DNA of 53,358 bases, from NCBI GenBank assembly GCA_019187195.1, contig JABAQT010000079.1, forward strand, positions 1 through 53,358, read 5' to 3'. A program made the position numbers and the translations under genes. Numbering within the stretch: position 1 is the stretch's first letter; each line of letters opens with the position of its first letter. The notes under the pieces were generated by a model, which saw only the letters and a program-made list of their open reading frames with translations, searched no databases and had not been told where the DNA came from. This document shows positions 7,950 to 17,565 of this stretch, one piece after another. This DNA is from Bryobacteraceae bacterium. GTDB taxonomy: Bacteria > Acidobacteriota > Terriglobia > Bryobacterales > Bryobacteraceae.

Positions 7950-8846
7950 ATGTTTGAGTACGTGATCGCCGGCGGGTTGATGGCGGCAATCGGCGCCGTG
8001 CTGGCCGCGATTTTGGCCTTCGCCGGCAAGAAGCTCTATGTCTACGAGGATCCCCGCATCGACGAGGTGGAATCGATGCTGCCGAGCGCCAATTGCGGCG
8101 CCTGCGGCCAGGCCGGATGCCGGGCTTTCGCGGAAAAGGTGGTCCAGGGCGAACTGGCCCCGGGCAAGTGCACGGTAAGCACGCCCGGCGGGATTATCGC
8201 TATCGCCAACTATCTGGGGGTGGCGGCGGGGGCGGAAGAGAAACGGGTGGCGCGCCTTGCCTGCGCCGGCGGGAACCACGTGGCCCGCAACCGTGCCCAC
8301 TACAGCGGCCTCGATACATGCCGCGCGGCGGCGCTGATATCCGGAGGCGGTAAGAACTGCTCCTGGGGTTGCCTGGGGCTCGCCGATTGCGAGCGGGTTT
8401 GCGACTTTGACGCCATTCACATGGATCCGCACGGCCTTCCGGTGGTGAGCGAAGCCAAGTGCACGGCGTGCGGGGATTGTGTCGAGGTCTGCCCCAAGGG
8501 ACTGTTTTCGATTCACGTGGTGAGCCACCGGCTGTGGGTGGCCTGCAAGAATCTGGCGAACGGCGAAGAGGCCGAGGCCTCGTGTGAAGTCGCCTGCACG
8601 GCGTGCGGGCGCTGCGCGGCCGATGCTCCCGAAGGTCTCATCCGGATCGTCAACAACCTCGCGGTGGTGGATTATTCGAAGAACCGGCTGGCGAGCGATG
8701 TTCCCATCCAGCGGTGCCCCACGGGGGCCATCGTGTGGATTGATGCGGAGAAGGGACCGGCCAAAGGAATCGAAGCGAAGAAGATTACCCGCAAGTCGCC
8801 GCTGCCGGTCGAGCCGGCGGATCTGCCGGTTTCAACGCCGAGGTAA
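7950..8846 (+). CDS. rnfB: Rnf complex subunit B, iron-sulfur protein
   Basis: RnfB takes electrons from reduced ferredoxin and passes them into the Rnf complex. This 298-residue protein has an N-terminal membrane helix (residues 4-25). A four-cysteine Fe-S domain follows (C49, C52, C57, C74, in SANCGACGQAGC). Further clusters are formed by C137/C141/C147/C151, by C171/C174/C177/C181 in the ferredoxin motif CTACGDCVEVCP, and by C212/C216/C219/C222 with C256. The ATG at 7950 is preceded by AAGGGA with 6-base spacing and gives the family N-terminus. The open frame further upstream is not supported. It is the first gene of the operon and is followed after 14 bases by the oxidoreductase gene, which separates it from rnfC. 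The C-terminal 30 residues are basic and proline-rich. Confidence 0.95.
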   Translation: MFEYVIAGGLMAAIGAVLAAILAFAGKKLYVYEDPRIDEVESMLPSANCGACGQAGCRAFAEKVVQGELAPGKCTVSTPGGIIAIANYLGVAAGAEEKRVARLACAGGNHVARNRAHYSGLDTCRAAALISGGGKNCSWGCLGLADCERVCDFDAIHMDPHGLPVVSEAKCTACGDCVEVCPKGLFSIHVVSHRLWVACKNLANGEEAEASCEVACTACGRCAADAPEGLIRIVNNLAVVDYSKNRLASDVPIQRCPTGAIVWIDAEKGPAKGIEAKKITRKSPLPVEPADLPVSTPR

Positions 8847-8860
8847 GCAAGGAAGGCAGG

Positions 8861-11800
8861 ATGAGCACAAAGAAGACGTTCAAGTACCCGGGCATCCGTC
8901 AGGCGATGGACGGCAACACGGCGGTCATCATGTGTGAGCGCGAATCGAGCGACGCCGCTGGAGCCTATCCGATCACGCCCTCCACGCAGATGGGCGAGTA
9001 CTGGGCCGAGGAGACAGCCAAGGGTCACATCAACATCTCCGGCCGCCCGCTGATTTTCATCGAACCGGAGGGAGAACACGCCGCCGCGGCGGTGACCGCC
9101 GGCCTGTCGATGACGGGGCTGCGCGCCACGAATTTCTCCTCGGGGCAGGGCATCGCCTACATGCACGAATCTCTGTACGCGGCGGTGGGCAAGCGTTTGA
9201 CTTATGTCCTGAACATGGGCTGCCGCGCGATGACCAAGGCGAGCCTCAACGTGCACGCCGGCCACGATGATTACCACTGCGTGGACGATTCCGGCTTCTT
9301 CCAGTTGTTTGGAAAAAGCGCCCAGGAGGTGTGCGACCTGAACATCATTTCGCACAAGATCGCGGAGCTCTCGCTGACGCCGGGCATCTGCGCGCAGGAC
9401 GGCTTCCTCACCACGCACCTCATCGAATCGCTGCTGCTGCCCGAAAGGGAGCTGATAGCCGAATATCTGGGCCGTCCCGACGACATCATCGAGACGCCCA
9501 CTCCGGCGCAGCGCATCCTTTACGGCAACACACGGCGCCGCATACCGGAGATCTGGAACGTGGACAACCCGGTTCTGTGCGGGACGGTCCAGAACCAGGA
9601 CGCCTACATGCAGAGCGTCGCCGCGCAACGTCCGTTCTTCTTCGATCACATCGCCGGGATCGCCGATCGAGCCATGGATGAGTTCCATGAGCTCACGGGG
9701 AGGCGCTACCGGCGGGTGCTCGCCTACCGCGCCGAGGACGCCGATTACCTGATCGTGGGACAGGGCAGCATGCTCGTCACCGCCGAGGCCGTGGCCGACT
9801 ACCTGCGGGAGTCCCGGAAGATCAAGGTGGGCGTCGTGAACATGGTGATGTTCCGGCCCTTCCCCGGCGATCTGATCGGGAAACTGTTGGCCGGCCGGAA
9901 AGGCGTGGCGGTGCTCGAGAGAGTGGATCAACCGCTGGCCGCCGATCTCCCGCTGATCCGTGAAATCCGCGCCGCCATGGGCCGGTGCCTCGAGAACGGG
10001 CGCGGCAAGGGGCCGCTTCCCTATCCCGATCACGCGATCTATCGCAACGCGGAGGAGATCCCACCGCTCTATTCGGGTTCCTACGGCCTTGGCAGCCGCG
10101 ACCTCCAGCCGGAAGGGCTGATCGGAGCCATCGAGAACATGCTGCCCGGCGGAGGCAGAAAGAAGTTCTTCTATCTCTCGGTGGACTTTCTCCGGGACAG
10201 GCCGTTCACTCCCAAGCAGGAGATTCATCAGCAATCGGTCAGTGAAGCCTACCCTCACATAAGGGAACTGGCCGTTCATGGCAGCGAGAATCCGAACCTG
10301 ATGCCGAAAGACAGCATCACGGTGCGGTTCCACTCGGTAGGCGGGTGGGGAGCCATCACCACCGGCAAGAACCTGGCGATGACGTTGTTCGACCTGCTGG
10401 GGTTCCACATCAAAGCCAATCCGAAATACGGCTCGGAAAAGAAGGGACAGCCCACGACGTACTATCTTTCCGCCGCGCCCGAGCCCATCCGCATCAACTG
10501 CGACTATTTCTACGTGGACGTGGTGCTTTCTCCCGATCCGAACGTGTTCAAACACTCGAACCCGCTGGCCGGACTCAAGAAAGGCGGAGTTTTCATCGTC
10601 CAGAGCGCGTTCGAGGATCCGCGCGAGGTGTGGAGCCAGATCCCCGAACAGTACCAGCGCGTCATCCTGGACAACGGCATCCGCGTGTTCTATCTCGATG
10701 CGTTCAGGATCGCGCGCGAGGAAGCCACCGACCCCGAACTTCAGTTCCGCATGCAGGGCATCGCCTTCCAGGGGGCGTTTTTCAAAGCCTCGCCGGTGAT
10801 GACCGCCGCCAGGTTGAGTGAAGAGCAGTTGTTCCAGGCCATCGAATCGCAACTCGAGCACAAGTTCGGAGCCAAGGGCGCGCGCGTGGTGCAGGACAAC
10901 ATGCGCGTGGTGCGGCGCGGCTTCGACGAGGTGAAGGAGATCGTGGAAAAGCAGGTGACCGTGCCGGCGGGGCCGTTGCGCAAGGACCCCGGACTGCCGG
11001 TGCTATTGAAGGAGCAACCCGCCAGCGCCACGCCAATGACGGACATTCACCGCTTCTGGGAGCAGACGGGCAACTTCTACATCACCGGCAAGGGGAACGA
11101 CAACCTGGTGGATCCGTTCATCGGCCTCAGCTTCATCCCGGCCGTCACCGGCGTGTTTCGCGACATGACGGGGATCCGCTTCGAGCATCCCGACTGGATC
11201 GCGGAGAATTGCACGGCCTGCGGAGCCTGTTACACGGTGTGCCCCGATAGCGCGATTCCGGGACTGGTGCACTCGCCATTGGCGGCGCTCGACACGGCGC
11301 ACAAGATGGTGGTCCGCTCGGGCCATCCGGTGAAGCATCTTCCACGGGCGGTGCGCGCGGTGGAACAGAGGCTGCGCCCCAGGCTGCAGGCGGCGGGCGA
11401 GAAGGCCGACGTGCGGGCGCTGATCCGCGAAGCCATCGCGGAGGTGCTGCTCGGGTACGCTCCCGATTCAGCCGGGCGGAAGGAGGTCGAGCAGGAGTTC
11501 GAGTGGCTCCGCGAGGCGCTCGGCGAATTCAAGTTCTCGCTGACGCAACCCCACTGGACGGCGCGGGAGAAGAGGCAGAAGGGCAGCGGCGGACTGCTCT
11601 CCATCACTGTCAATCCGTATGCCTGCAAGGGGTGCATGGAATGCGTCGAGGTCTGTGAGGACGACGCGCTGCGGCCCGTGCCGCAGACGGCGGAGACCAT
11701 CGGACGGATGCGCCGTGACTGGAACTACTGGATGGCGCTCCCCACCACTTCCCCCGAATTCATCCGCATCGATGACATCGACGAGAAGATCGGCGCGCTC

Positions 11801-13774
11801 GAAACGCTGCTGCTTGACAAGCGCAACTATATGGGGATGGTGGGCGGCGACGGAGCCTGCCTTGGCTGCGGGGAGAAAACGGTCATCCATCTCTTCGTGG
11901 CCACCGTCGAGGCCCTCATGCAGCCGCGTGTGGCAAAACAGATCGAGAAAATAGACAGCCTGCTGCAGCGTCTCGACCAGCACGTGAGGTTGAAACTGGC
12001 CGCGACGATGGACCTTTCCGACACCGGCCGTGTCGAGTCCGCGCTCGACAGGTTGAAGGATTCCGATCTGACGCTGGCGAGCTTTTCGGAGAAGCTGGAT
12101 GAACGGCACGAGGGCCAGACCATCGACAGCGAGTGGCTTCGCGAAGTGACGCAGCTTCTGGCCAAGTTGAAGCACCTGAAAGCGCAATACACCGAGGGAG
12201 CGGGACGCCGCGGCCGCTCGAGCCTCGGAATCATCAACGCCACGGGCTGCACCTCGGTATGGGGGTCAACCTATCCCTTCAATCCCTATCCGTTTCCGTG
12301 GGCAAACCACCTGTTCCAGGACTCTCCGTCGATGGCGATGGGCGTTTTCGAAGGACACATGGCGAAGATGGCCGAAGGCTTCAAGGCCATCCGCATGGCG
12401 GAGATCGAGTTGAACGGCGGCTACAGGAAGGAGAAGCACGGCGAGTTTCTCACCTACTTCGACTGGCGGAAGTTTTCCGACGAGGAGTACCGTCTCTGCC
12501 CGCCGGTGATCTCGATTGGCGGCGACGGGGCGATGTACGATATCGGCTTTCAGAACCTCTCGCGGATGATGATGTCCGGCAAGCCGATCAAGGCGCTGGT
12601 GCTCGACACACAGGTCTATTCGAACACCGGGGGCCAGGCCTGCACGTCGGGCTTCACCGGCCAGGTTTCCGACATGGCGCAGTATGGCAAGGCGGTGAAG
12701 GGCAAGGAGGAAGTCCGCAAGGAGATCGCGCTCATCGGCATGGCGCACCGCACCACCTATGTGGCGCAGGGGAGTTTTTCAAACGCGACTCATCTGATCG
12801 AAAGCTTCATCGACGGACTCAACACCAGGCGGCCCGCGCTGTTCAATGTCTACAGCGCCTGCATGCCGGAGCACGGCATCGGCGACGATCTCGGTGAACA
12901 TCAGGCCAAGCTCGCCGTCGAGTCGAGGGCCTATCCGCTGGTCCGCTACAACCCGGACAAGGGCATCACCGCGGAGGAGTGCTTCGACCTTGAAGGCAAT
13001 CCGGCGCTCGATCAGGATTGGCCCACCTACACGCTTGAATACACGGAGGAGGACGGCAAGCCGGGGCGCATGGAACTCCCCCTGACGTTCGCCGATTTCG
13101 CCGTCACCGAGGCGCGTTTTCGCAAGCAGTTCCGCACCGCGCCGCGCGACACGTGGAACGAGAACATGATGCCGCTGGCGGAATTTGTGGAACTCCCGGC
13201 GGAAGACAGAGAGGGCAGGTTTCCCTTCATCTGGGGCGTGGACCGGAAGAACCGGCTGATCCGTGTCATTCCGGCCGAACCGATCGTCAAGGCGACCGAG
13301 GACCGGCGCAACTTCTGGCGCATGCTGAAATCCCTGGCCGGCATTCGCCCGGTCGTGGACGCGGGCGAAATCGAGCAGCGCGTGAAAACCGAATTCGCCC
13401 AGAATCTTGCGGCGCGCCTGCTCGAACTGGCGGGCAACGGCGGAATGCAGATCGATCTGCCCGCTATCGCCGCGCCTTCGTCCGCGGCGGCGACCGCGGC
13501 CGCCCCGGCAGCGGACGGGAACGGCTACGTTGCCCCGTGGATCGACTCCGCCGAATGCACCTCCTGCGATGAGTGCATCCTCATCAACCCGAAGATGTTC
13601 GCTTATGACGAACGGAAACACGCCTATATCAAGGACCCCAAGGCCGGACCGTACAAGGATCTGGTGCGCGCGGCCGAGAAGTGCACGGCGCAGGTGATTC
13701 ATCCGGGTTACCCGGCTGAAGGCGGCGACAAAGAGACCGGGAAGCTCATCGAGCGGGCGAAAAAGTACATGTAA
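8861..13774 (+). CDS. giant 2-oxoacid (probably pyruvate):ferredoxin oxidoreductase with fused ferredoxin domain
   Basis: This 1,637-residue single-chain enzyme is related to pyruvate:ferredoxin oxidoreductase (PFOR/NifJ), which is normally about 1,200 residues. It should oxidatively decarboxylate a 2-oxoacid with CoA, using thiamine diphosphate and Fe-S clusters. In order there is domain I with YPITPSTQ and the substrate-site Arg region GCRAMT. The gamma-like domain follows (near 490-690). The dicluster ferredoxin has C784/787/790/794 and C922/925/928/932. The thiamine domain has GDGACLGCG (C1000, C1003), INATGC (C1130), GGDGAMYDIG and C1334. An Ala-rich linker leads to a terminal one-cluster ferredoxin (C1566, C1569, C1572, C1608). 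Insertions of roughly 80 and 100 residues separate the two ferredoxin motifs and split the thiamine-domain cysteines. The ribosome binding site AAGGAAGG is good. Pyruvate as substrate is likely but not proven. Confidence 0.9.
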   Translation: MSTKKTFKYPGIRQAMDGNTAVIMCERESSDAAGAYPITPSTQMGEYWAEETAKGHINISGRPLIFIEPEGEHAAAAVTAGLSMTGLRATNFSSGQGIAYMHESLYAAVGKRLTYVLNMGCRAMTKASLNVHAGHDDYHCVDDSGFFQLFGKSAQEVCDLNIISHKIAELSLTPGICAQDGFLTTHLIESLLLPERELIAEYLGRPDDIIETPTPAQRILYGNTRRRIPEIWNVDNPVLCGTVQNQDAYMQSVAAQRPFFFDHIAGIADRAMDEFHELTGRRYRRVLAYRAEDADYLIVGQGSMLVTAEAVADYLRESRKIKVGVVNMVMFRPFPGDLIGKLLAGRKGVAVLERVDQPLAADLPLIREIRAAMGRCLENGRGKGPLPYPDHAIYRNAEEIPPLYSGSYGLGSRDLQPEGLIGAIENMLPGGGRKKFFYLSVDFLRDRPFTPKQEIHQQSVSEAYPHIRELAVHGSENPNLMPKDSITVRFHSVGGWGAITTGKNLAMTLFDLLGFHIKANPKYGSEKKGQPTTYYLSAAPEPIRINCDYFYVDVVLSPDPNVFKHSNPLAGLKKGGVFIVQSAFEDPREVWSQIPEQYQRVILDNGIRVFYLDAFRIAREEATDPELQFRMQGIAFQGAFFKASPVMTAARLSEEQLFQAIESQLEHKFGAKGARVVQDNMRVVRRGFDEVKEIVEKQVTVPAGPLRKDPGLPVLLKEQPASATPMTDIHRFWEQTGNFYITGKGNDNLVDPFIGLSFIPAVTGVFRDMTGIRFEHPDWIAENCTACGACYTVCPDSAIPGLVHSPLAALDTAHKMVVRSGHPVKHLPRAVRAVEQRLRPRLQAAGEKADVRALIREAIAEVLLGYAPDSAGRKEVEQEFEWLREALGEFKFSLTQPHWTAREKRQKGSGGLLSITVNPYACKGCMECVEVCEDDALRPVPQTAETIGRMRRDWNYWMALPTTSPEFIRIDDIDEKIGALETLLLDKRNYMGMVGGDGACLGCGEKTVIHLFVATVEALMQPRVAKQIEKIDSLLQRLDQHVRLKLAATMDLSDTGRVESALDRLKDSDLTLASFSEKLDERHEGQTIDSEWLREVTQLLAKLKHLKAQYTEGAGRRGRSSLGIINATGCTSVWGSTYPFNPYPFPWANHLFQDSPSMAMGVFEGHMAKMAEGFKAIRMAEIELNGGYRKEKHGEFLTYFDWRKFSDEEYRLCPPVISIGGDGAMYDIGFQNLSRMMMSGKPIKALVLDTQVYSNTGGQACTSGFTGQVSDMAQYGKAVKGKEEVRKEIALIGMAHRTTYVAQGSFSNATHLIESFIDGLNTRRPALFNVYSACMPEHGIGDDLGEHQAKLAVESRAYPLVRYNPDKGITAEECFDLEGNPALDQDWPTYTLEYTEEDGKPGRMELPLTFADFAVTEARFRKQFRTAPRDTWNENMMPLAEFVELPAEDREGRFPFIWGVDRKNRLIRVIPAEPIVKATEDRRNFWRMLKSLAGIRPVVDAGEIEQRVKTEFAQNLAARLLELAGNGGMQIDLPAIAAPSSAAATAAAPAADGNGYVAPWIDSAECTSCDECILINPKMFAYDERKHAYIKDPKAGPYKDLVRAAEKCTAQVIHPGYPAEGGDKETGKLIERAKKYM

Positions 13775-13789
13775 CGGGCAGGCGAACCA

Positions 13790-15154
13790 ATGGGCCTTCG
13801 AGATCTATTTGGCGGCAAGGCGCTTCGCCGGGGCGTACACGTTCCGGATTGCAAGGACCTGACCGGGCGCCTGCCCATCCGCCGGCTCCCTTTCGCTCCG
13901 ATGCTGGTTGTGCCCCTTTCGCAACACGCGGGCGCGCCCGCCATCCCCATTGTCCGGGAGGGTCAGGAAGTCGTCCGCGGAGAGCCCATCGCCAAGGCCA
14001 ACGGCTTCGTGTCGGTCCCCATGCACGCCCCGGCAACCGGGCAGATCGAGCGCATTGCTCCGGCTCCGTCGGCGAAGGGCGACCTGGCGCCCGCGATCTA
14101 CCTCAAACCCTGGCCTTCGGCGAGCCAGGAGATTCTCTACGGAGCCCCTCAGGACATCGAGCGCATGAGCCCCGCGGAGATCATCGCTGCCGTCCAGGAA
14201 ACCGGCGTTGTCGGCCTCGGCGGGGCGGCGTTCCCCACGCATGTGAAGCTGAAACTGCCGGAAGGCAGGAAAGTGGATACGGTGCTGGTGAACGGGTGCG
14301 AATGCGAGCCTTATCTCACCACCGACCACCGCGTTATGGTGGAGCAGCCGAAGGAGGTGCTGCACGGAGCGCGCATCGTGATGAAGGCCATCGGAGCCGG
14401 ACGCGGCATTATCGGCGTCGAAGACAACAAGATGGATGCGGTCGAGGCGTTGCGCACGGCGCTTGGCGCGGCTACCGATATTGCGGTGGAGGCCGTGCCC
14501 GCGAAATACCCGCAGGGCGCGGAGAAGATGCTGATCCGGGTGCTGCTCGGCCGCGAAGTGCCCTCGGGCGGACTGCCGAGCGATATCGGCGTGGGTGTCT
14601 TCAACGTCGCCACGCTGGCCCAACTGGGGGAACTCCTGCCGCGGCGCCAGGGCTTGATCGAGCGCGTGGTCACTATCACCGGTCCGGCGCTGGCCAAGCC
14701 CGGGAACTACCTTACCGCGCTCGGGACGCCGTTGCGCTGGGCGCTCGAGCAGGCGGGCTGCAAGGAGGATCTCGCCTCGGTGATCCTCGGCGGACCAATG
14801 ATGGGGCCGGCAGCGGGTTCGCTCGAGGTGCCGGTCACCAAGGGGGTCACGGGCATTGTGGCTTTCGGACGCCATGACGTGAACGGCAGGCCGCGGCGCA
14901 TCTATCCCTGCATCCGCTGCGGGGCCTGCGTGGATGCGTGTCCGCTCCATCTCAACCCCTCGCGCCTCGGGACGCTGGCGAGGAAGGAGCGCTACGAGGA
15001 GATGGAAACCGATTTTCATCTGAACGATTGCTTCGAGTGCGGCTGCTGTAGTTATGTGTGTCCGTCGAATATACCGCTGGTTCAATACTTCCGCGTGTCA
15101 AAGCAGATGAACCGGGAAAGGAAGGCTCGTGAACGTGCCGGCGCCAACGCCTGA
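13790..15154 (+). CDS. rnfC: Rnf complex subunit C, NADH-binding electron carrier
   Basis: RnfC is the peripheral subunit that exchanges electrons with NAD(H), using FMN and two [4Fe-4S] clusters. This 454-residue protein has the N-terminal RnfC barrel-sandwich domain. The flavin/NAD-binding domain contains VGLGGAAFPTHVKL and VNGCECEPYLTTDHR. The SLBB region follows, then two ferredoxin motifs, CIRCGACVDACP near residue 373 and CFECGCCSYVCP near residue 413. It lies 15 bases after the oxidoreductase gene and overlaps rnfD by 26 bases, so translation of the two is probably coupled. Confidence 0.96.
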   Translation: MGLRDLFGGKALRRGVHVPDCKDLTGRLPIRRLPFAPMLVVPLSQHAGAPAIPIVREGQEVVRGEPIAKANGFVSVPMHAPATGQIERIAPAPSAKGDLAPAIYLKPWPSASQEILYGAPQDIERMSPAEIIAAVQETGVVGLGGAAFPTHVKLKLPEGRKVDTVLVNGCECEPYLTTDHRVMVEQPKEVLHGARIVMKAIGAGRGIIGVEDNKMDAVEALRTALGAATDIAVEAVPAKYPQGAEKMLIRVLLGREVPSGGLPSDIGVGVFNVATLAQLGELLPRRQGLIERVVTITGPALAKPGNYLTALGTPLRWALEQAGCKEDLASVILGGPMMGPAAGSLEVPVTKGVTGIVAFGRHDVNGRPRRIYPCIRCGACVDACPLHLNPSRLGTLARKERYEEMETDFHLNDCFECGCCSYVCPSNIPLVQYFRVSKQMNRERKARERAGANA

Positions 15155-16193
15155 AATTCAGTTACGCACCTCTCCGCACTTCCACACCTCGCGCTCGGTG
15201 TCGATGATCATGCGAAACGTGGTGTACGCGCTGCTGCCCATCTGCGCCTTCTCGGTCTGGCTGTTCGGAATCAGCGCGCTCGCTTCGCTCGCGGCGGGAG
15301 CCGCCTCCTGTGTCCTGACCGAATACGTGGCCTGCCGCATGGCCGGGCGCCCCGCCTCGGTGGGAGATTTCAGCGCCGTCATCACCGGGTTGCTGCTCGC
15401 GCTCACGCTTCCGCCCGGTTTTCCGCTTTGGATGACCGCGGTGGGCGGCGTCATCGCGGTGGGATTGGGCAAGATGCTATTCGGCGGGCTGGGATTCAAC
15501 GTGTTCAACCCGGCGCTGGTGGGGCGGGCGTTCCTGCAGGCGGCCTTCCCGATTGCAATCACCACATACACGCCCGCGATGGCGGTGAACCGGTTCGTCG
15601 AGTTCATTCCCGCCACGCTCACACTGCCGTTCACCCGACCTCCCGAACTCGCGGAGTGGATTCAGCGCGTTCGCGTGGACGCCTTCTCGAGCGCCACCCC
15701 GCTGATGATGCAGAAATTCGACCACGTCACCACTGAAGTGCTGCCTCTCTTTCTTGGAAAAGTGGCGGGGTCGGCGGGCGAAACCTCGGCGGGACTGATT
15801 CTTCTCTGCGGAGCCTATCTTATCGTCCGGAAATTCATGGACTGGCGCATTCCCGCCGCCATGCTTTCGAGCGCGTTTCTCGTGGGAGCGGCGTTCCACC
15901 TGGCCGCCCCGGCGCAGTATCCGAACCCTTTGTTCGTGCTGTTTTCCGGCGGGCTCATGCTGGGGGCGATGTTCATGGCCACCGACATGGTGGCTTCTCC
16001 GGTCACTCCTCTTGGGGTCTGGATCTACGGCGCGCTGATGGGGCTGATCACCGTCGTCATCCGCTTCCTTGGCGGATTGCCGGAAGGGGTGATGTACGCC
16101 ATCCTTCTCGGAAACGCGGTTTCGCCGATGATCGACAACCTCACGCAGCCGCGGATCTATGGAGCCCGGAAGAAGGAGAAGGCAAAGGCATGA
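15129..16193 (+). CDS. rnfD: Rnf complex subunit D, flavinylated membrane protein
   Basis: RnfD is a 354-residue integral membrane subunit with about nine to ten helices and a covalently bound FMN. The flavinylation site is in DAFSSATPLM, with T190 as the expected acceptor for ApbE. Family landmarks are LTLPPGFPLW, FGGLGFNVFNPALVGRAF and the conserved MFMATDMVASPVTPLG near the C-terminus. The GTG at 15129 lies inside the end of rnfC and is preceded by AAGGAAGG, giving a 26-base overlap. Its stop overlaps the rnfG start as ATGA. Confidence 0.95.
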   Translation: MNVPAPTPEIQLRTSPHFHTSRSVSMIMRNVVYALLPICAFSVWLFGISALASLAAGAASCVLTEYVACRMAGRPASVGDFSAVITGLLLALTLPPGFPLWMTAVGGVIAVGLGKMLFGGLGFNVFNPALVGRAFLQAAFPIAITTYTPAMAVNRFVEFIPATLTLPFTRPPELAEWIQRVRVDAFSSATPLMMQKFDHVTTEVLPLFLGKVAGSAGETSAGLILLCGAYLIVRKFMDWRIPAAMLSSAFLVGAAFHLAAPAQYPNPLFVLFSGGLMLGAMFMATDMVASPVTPLGVWIYGALMGLITVVIRFLGGLPEGVMYAILLGNAVSPMIDNLTQPRIYGARKKEKAKA

Positions 16194-16900
16194 GCGCCAC
16201 GACGCAAAGTCCGAAATCTCCGGCGCGAAAGCCGCCCGCCACCGAAACCGCAAGCAGCGTGAAGATGATCCGCCTCATGGGCTCGGTTTCGCTCATCTGC
16301 GGTCTGTTGATCGTCACCACCTATCGCGGCACCCTGGCTCCCATCCAGCGCAACCAGGAGATCATCATGAAGGAAACAGTGGCGGAACTGCTGCCGGGCG
16401 TGGAAAGGCAGGTGGTTTACGGCGTGCAACCCGCGGGCGGGATCACTGTCCTGAAGAATCTCGACTACGCCGGGCCTCGGCTGTTTGCCGGATATGACGC
16501 CTCGGGGGCACTGCTCGGGGTGGTGCTCGAGGCGAGCGACCGCGGCTACGCCGACGTTATCCGTACGATGTACGCCTACTCGCCGTCGAAGCAGGCTATT
16601 ACAGGCTTCAAGGTGGTGGAACTCAAGGAGACGCCGGGCCTCGGCGACAAGATCACCAGCGATCCCGCCTTTCTGGCGAACTTCCGCCATCTCGATGTCC
16701 GCTTGAACGCGGACGGAACGTCGACGGCGCATCCGGTCACCACCGTCAAGCAAGGCACGAAGAAGAATCCCTGGGAGGTGGACGCCATCTCCGGCGCCAC
16801 CATCTCTTCCCGCGCGGTGGGCCGCGCGCTCGACAAGAGCACGCGAGATCTTCTGCCCATCGTCAACCGCCACCTCGGCCGCATCGAGAAAGGGGAATAA
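16190..16900 (+). CDS. rnfG: Rnf complex subunit G, flavinylated subunit
   Basis: RnfG is a single-span membrane protein with a periplasmic FMN-binding domain. This 236-residue copy has a basic N-terminus of about 25 residues, one transmembrane helix (MIRLMGSVSLICGLLIVTTY) and the motif VDAISGATISS. T204 in that motif is the expected phosphoester FMN attachment residue. The GLGDKI segment is also typical. The cytoplasmic N-terminal extension before the helix is rich in Ser, Pro, Lys and Thr and looks unstructured. It overlaps rnfD by 4 bases and rnfE by 1 base. Confidence 0.95.
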   Translation: MSATTQSPKSPARKPPATETASSVKMIRLMGSVSLICGLLIVTTYRGTLAPIQRNQEIIMKETVAELLPGVERQVVYGVQPAGGITVLKNLDYAGPRLFAGYDASGALLGVVLEASDRGYADVIRTMYAYSPSKQAITGFKVVELKETPGLGDKITSDPAFLANFRHLDVRLNADGTSTAHPVTTVKQGTKKNPWEVDAISGATISSRAVGRALDKSTRDLLPIVNRHLGRIEKGE

Positions 16901-17565
16901 TGGCTCACGTACACGGACAGGAACTGCCCGCCTCCACCGCCGAGAACATGGAGGCGTTCTTCAACGGGCTATGGAACCAGAACCCGGTGTTCGTCCAGGT
17001 GCTCGGCATGTGCCCCACCCTGGCGGTGACCAACAGCGTTCGCAACGCCCTTGCCATGGGCCTGGCCACCACGTTCGTGCTGGTCTGTTCGAACACTCTT
17101 ATCTCCATGGTGCGAAAACTCGTGCCGAAGCAGGTGCGGATCGCCACCTATATTCTGATCATCGCCACGTTCGTCACCATCGTCGACTATCTGATCAAAG
17201 CCATCAGCATTCCGGTGTATAAAGCGCTGGGAGCTTTCATCGCCCTGATTGTGGTGAACTGCATCATTCTCGGGCGCGCCGAAGCCTACGCGAGCAAGAA
17301 CCCCGTCGGCAAGAGCATGCTGGATGGCCTGGGCATGGGGTTGGGCTTTGCGTTCGCCCTCACCTGCCTGGGGGGCGTCCGCGAAATTCTCGGGGCCGGT
17401 TCGTTCCTCGGCATCCACCTGTTCGGCGCGAACTTTCAGCCCTGGGTGCTGTTCCTGCTTCCTCCCGGCGGGTTTCTTACGCTGGCGGCGTGGCTGCTGA
17501 TCTTCTCCTCGTGGAAGGCGCGGCCGAGGAAAAAGGCGGAAGCACTCGAGGAGATAGCCGCATGA
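16900..17565 (+). CDS. rnfE: Rnf complex subunit E, membrane subunit
   Basis: RnfE is a six-helix integral membrane protein, homologous to NqrD, that forms with RnfA the membrane part binding an intramembrane iron centre. This 221-residue protein has the conserved NPVFVQVLGMCPTLAVTNSV near the N-terminus, with the Cys expected to ligand the iron centre, and a second conserved Cys in VNCIILGRAEAYASKN. A charged C-terminal tail ends the protein. Its ATG shares a base with the rnfG stop, and its stop overlaps the rnfA start as ATGA. Confidence 0.96.
   Translation: MAHVHGQELPASTAENMEAFFNGLWNQNPVFVQVLGMCPTLAVTNSVRNALAMGLATTFVLVCSNTLISMVRKLVPKQVRIATYILIIATFVTIVDYLIKAISIPVYKALGAFIALIVVNCIILGRAEAYASKNPVGKSMLDGLGMGLGFAFALTCLGGVREILGAGSFLGIHLFGANFQPWVLFLLPPGGFLTLAAWLLIFSSWKARPRKKAEALEEIAA

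Noticed and set aside
7735..7989. N-terminal extension of ApbE across the intergenic region
   Set aside because: The 85 extra residues are low in family similarity and would place the membrane anchor internally. The start at 7734 gives the expected exported protein.
8672..10861. 729-codon open frame on the minus strand opposite the oxidoreductase
   Set aside because: It is a high-GC antisense shadow with no family motifs. The plus strand carries unmistakable oxidoreductase motifs throughout.
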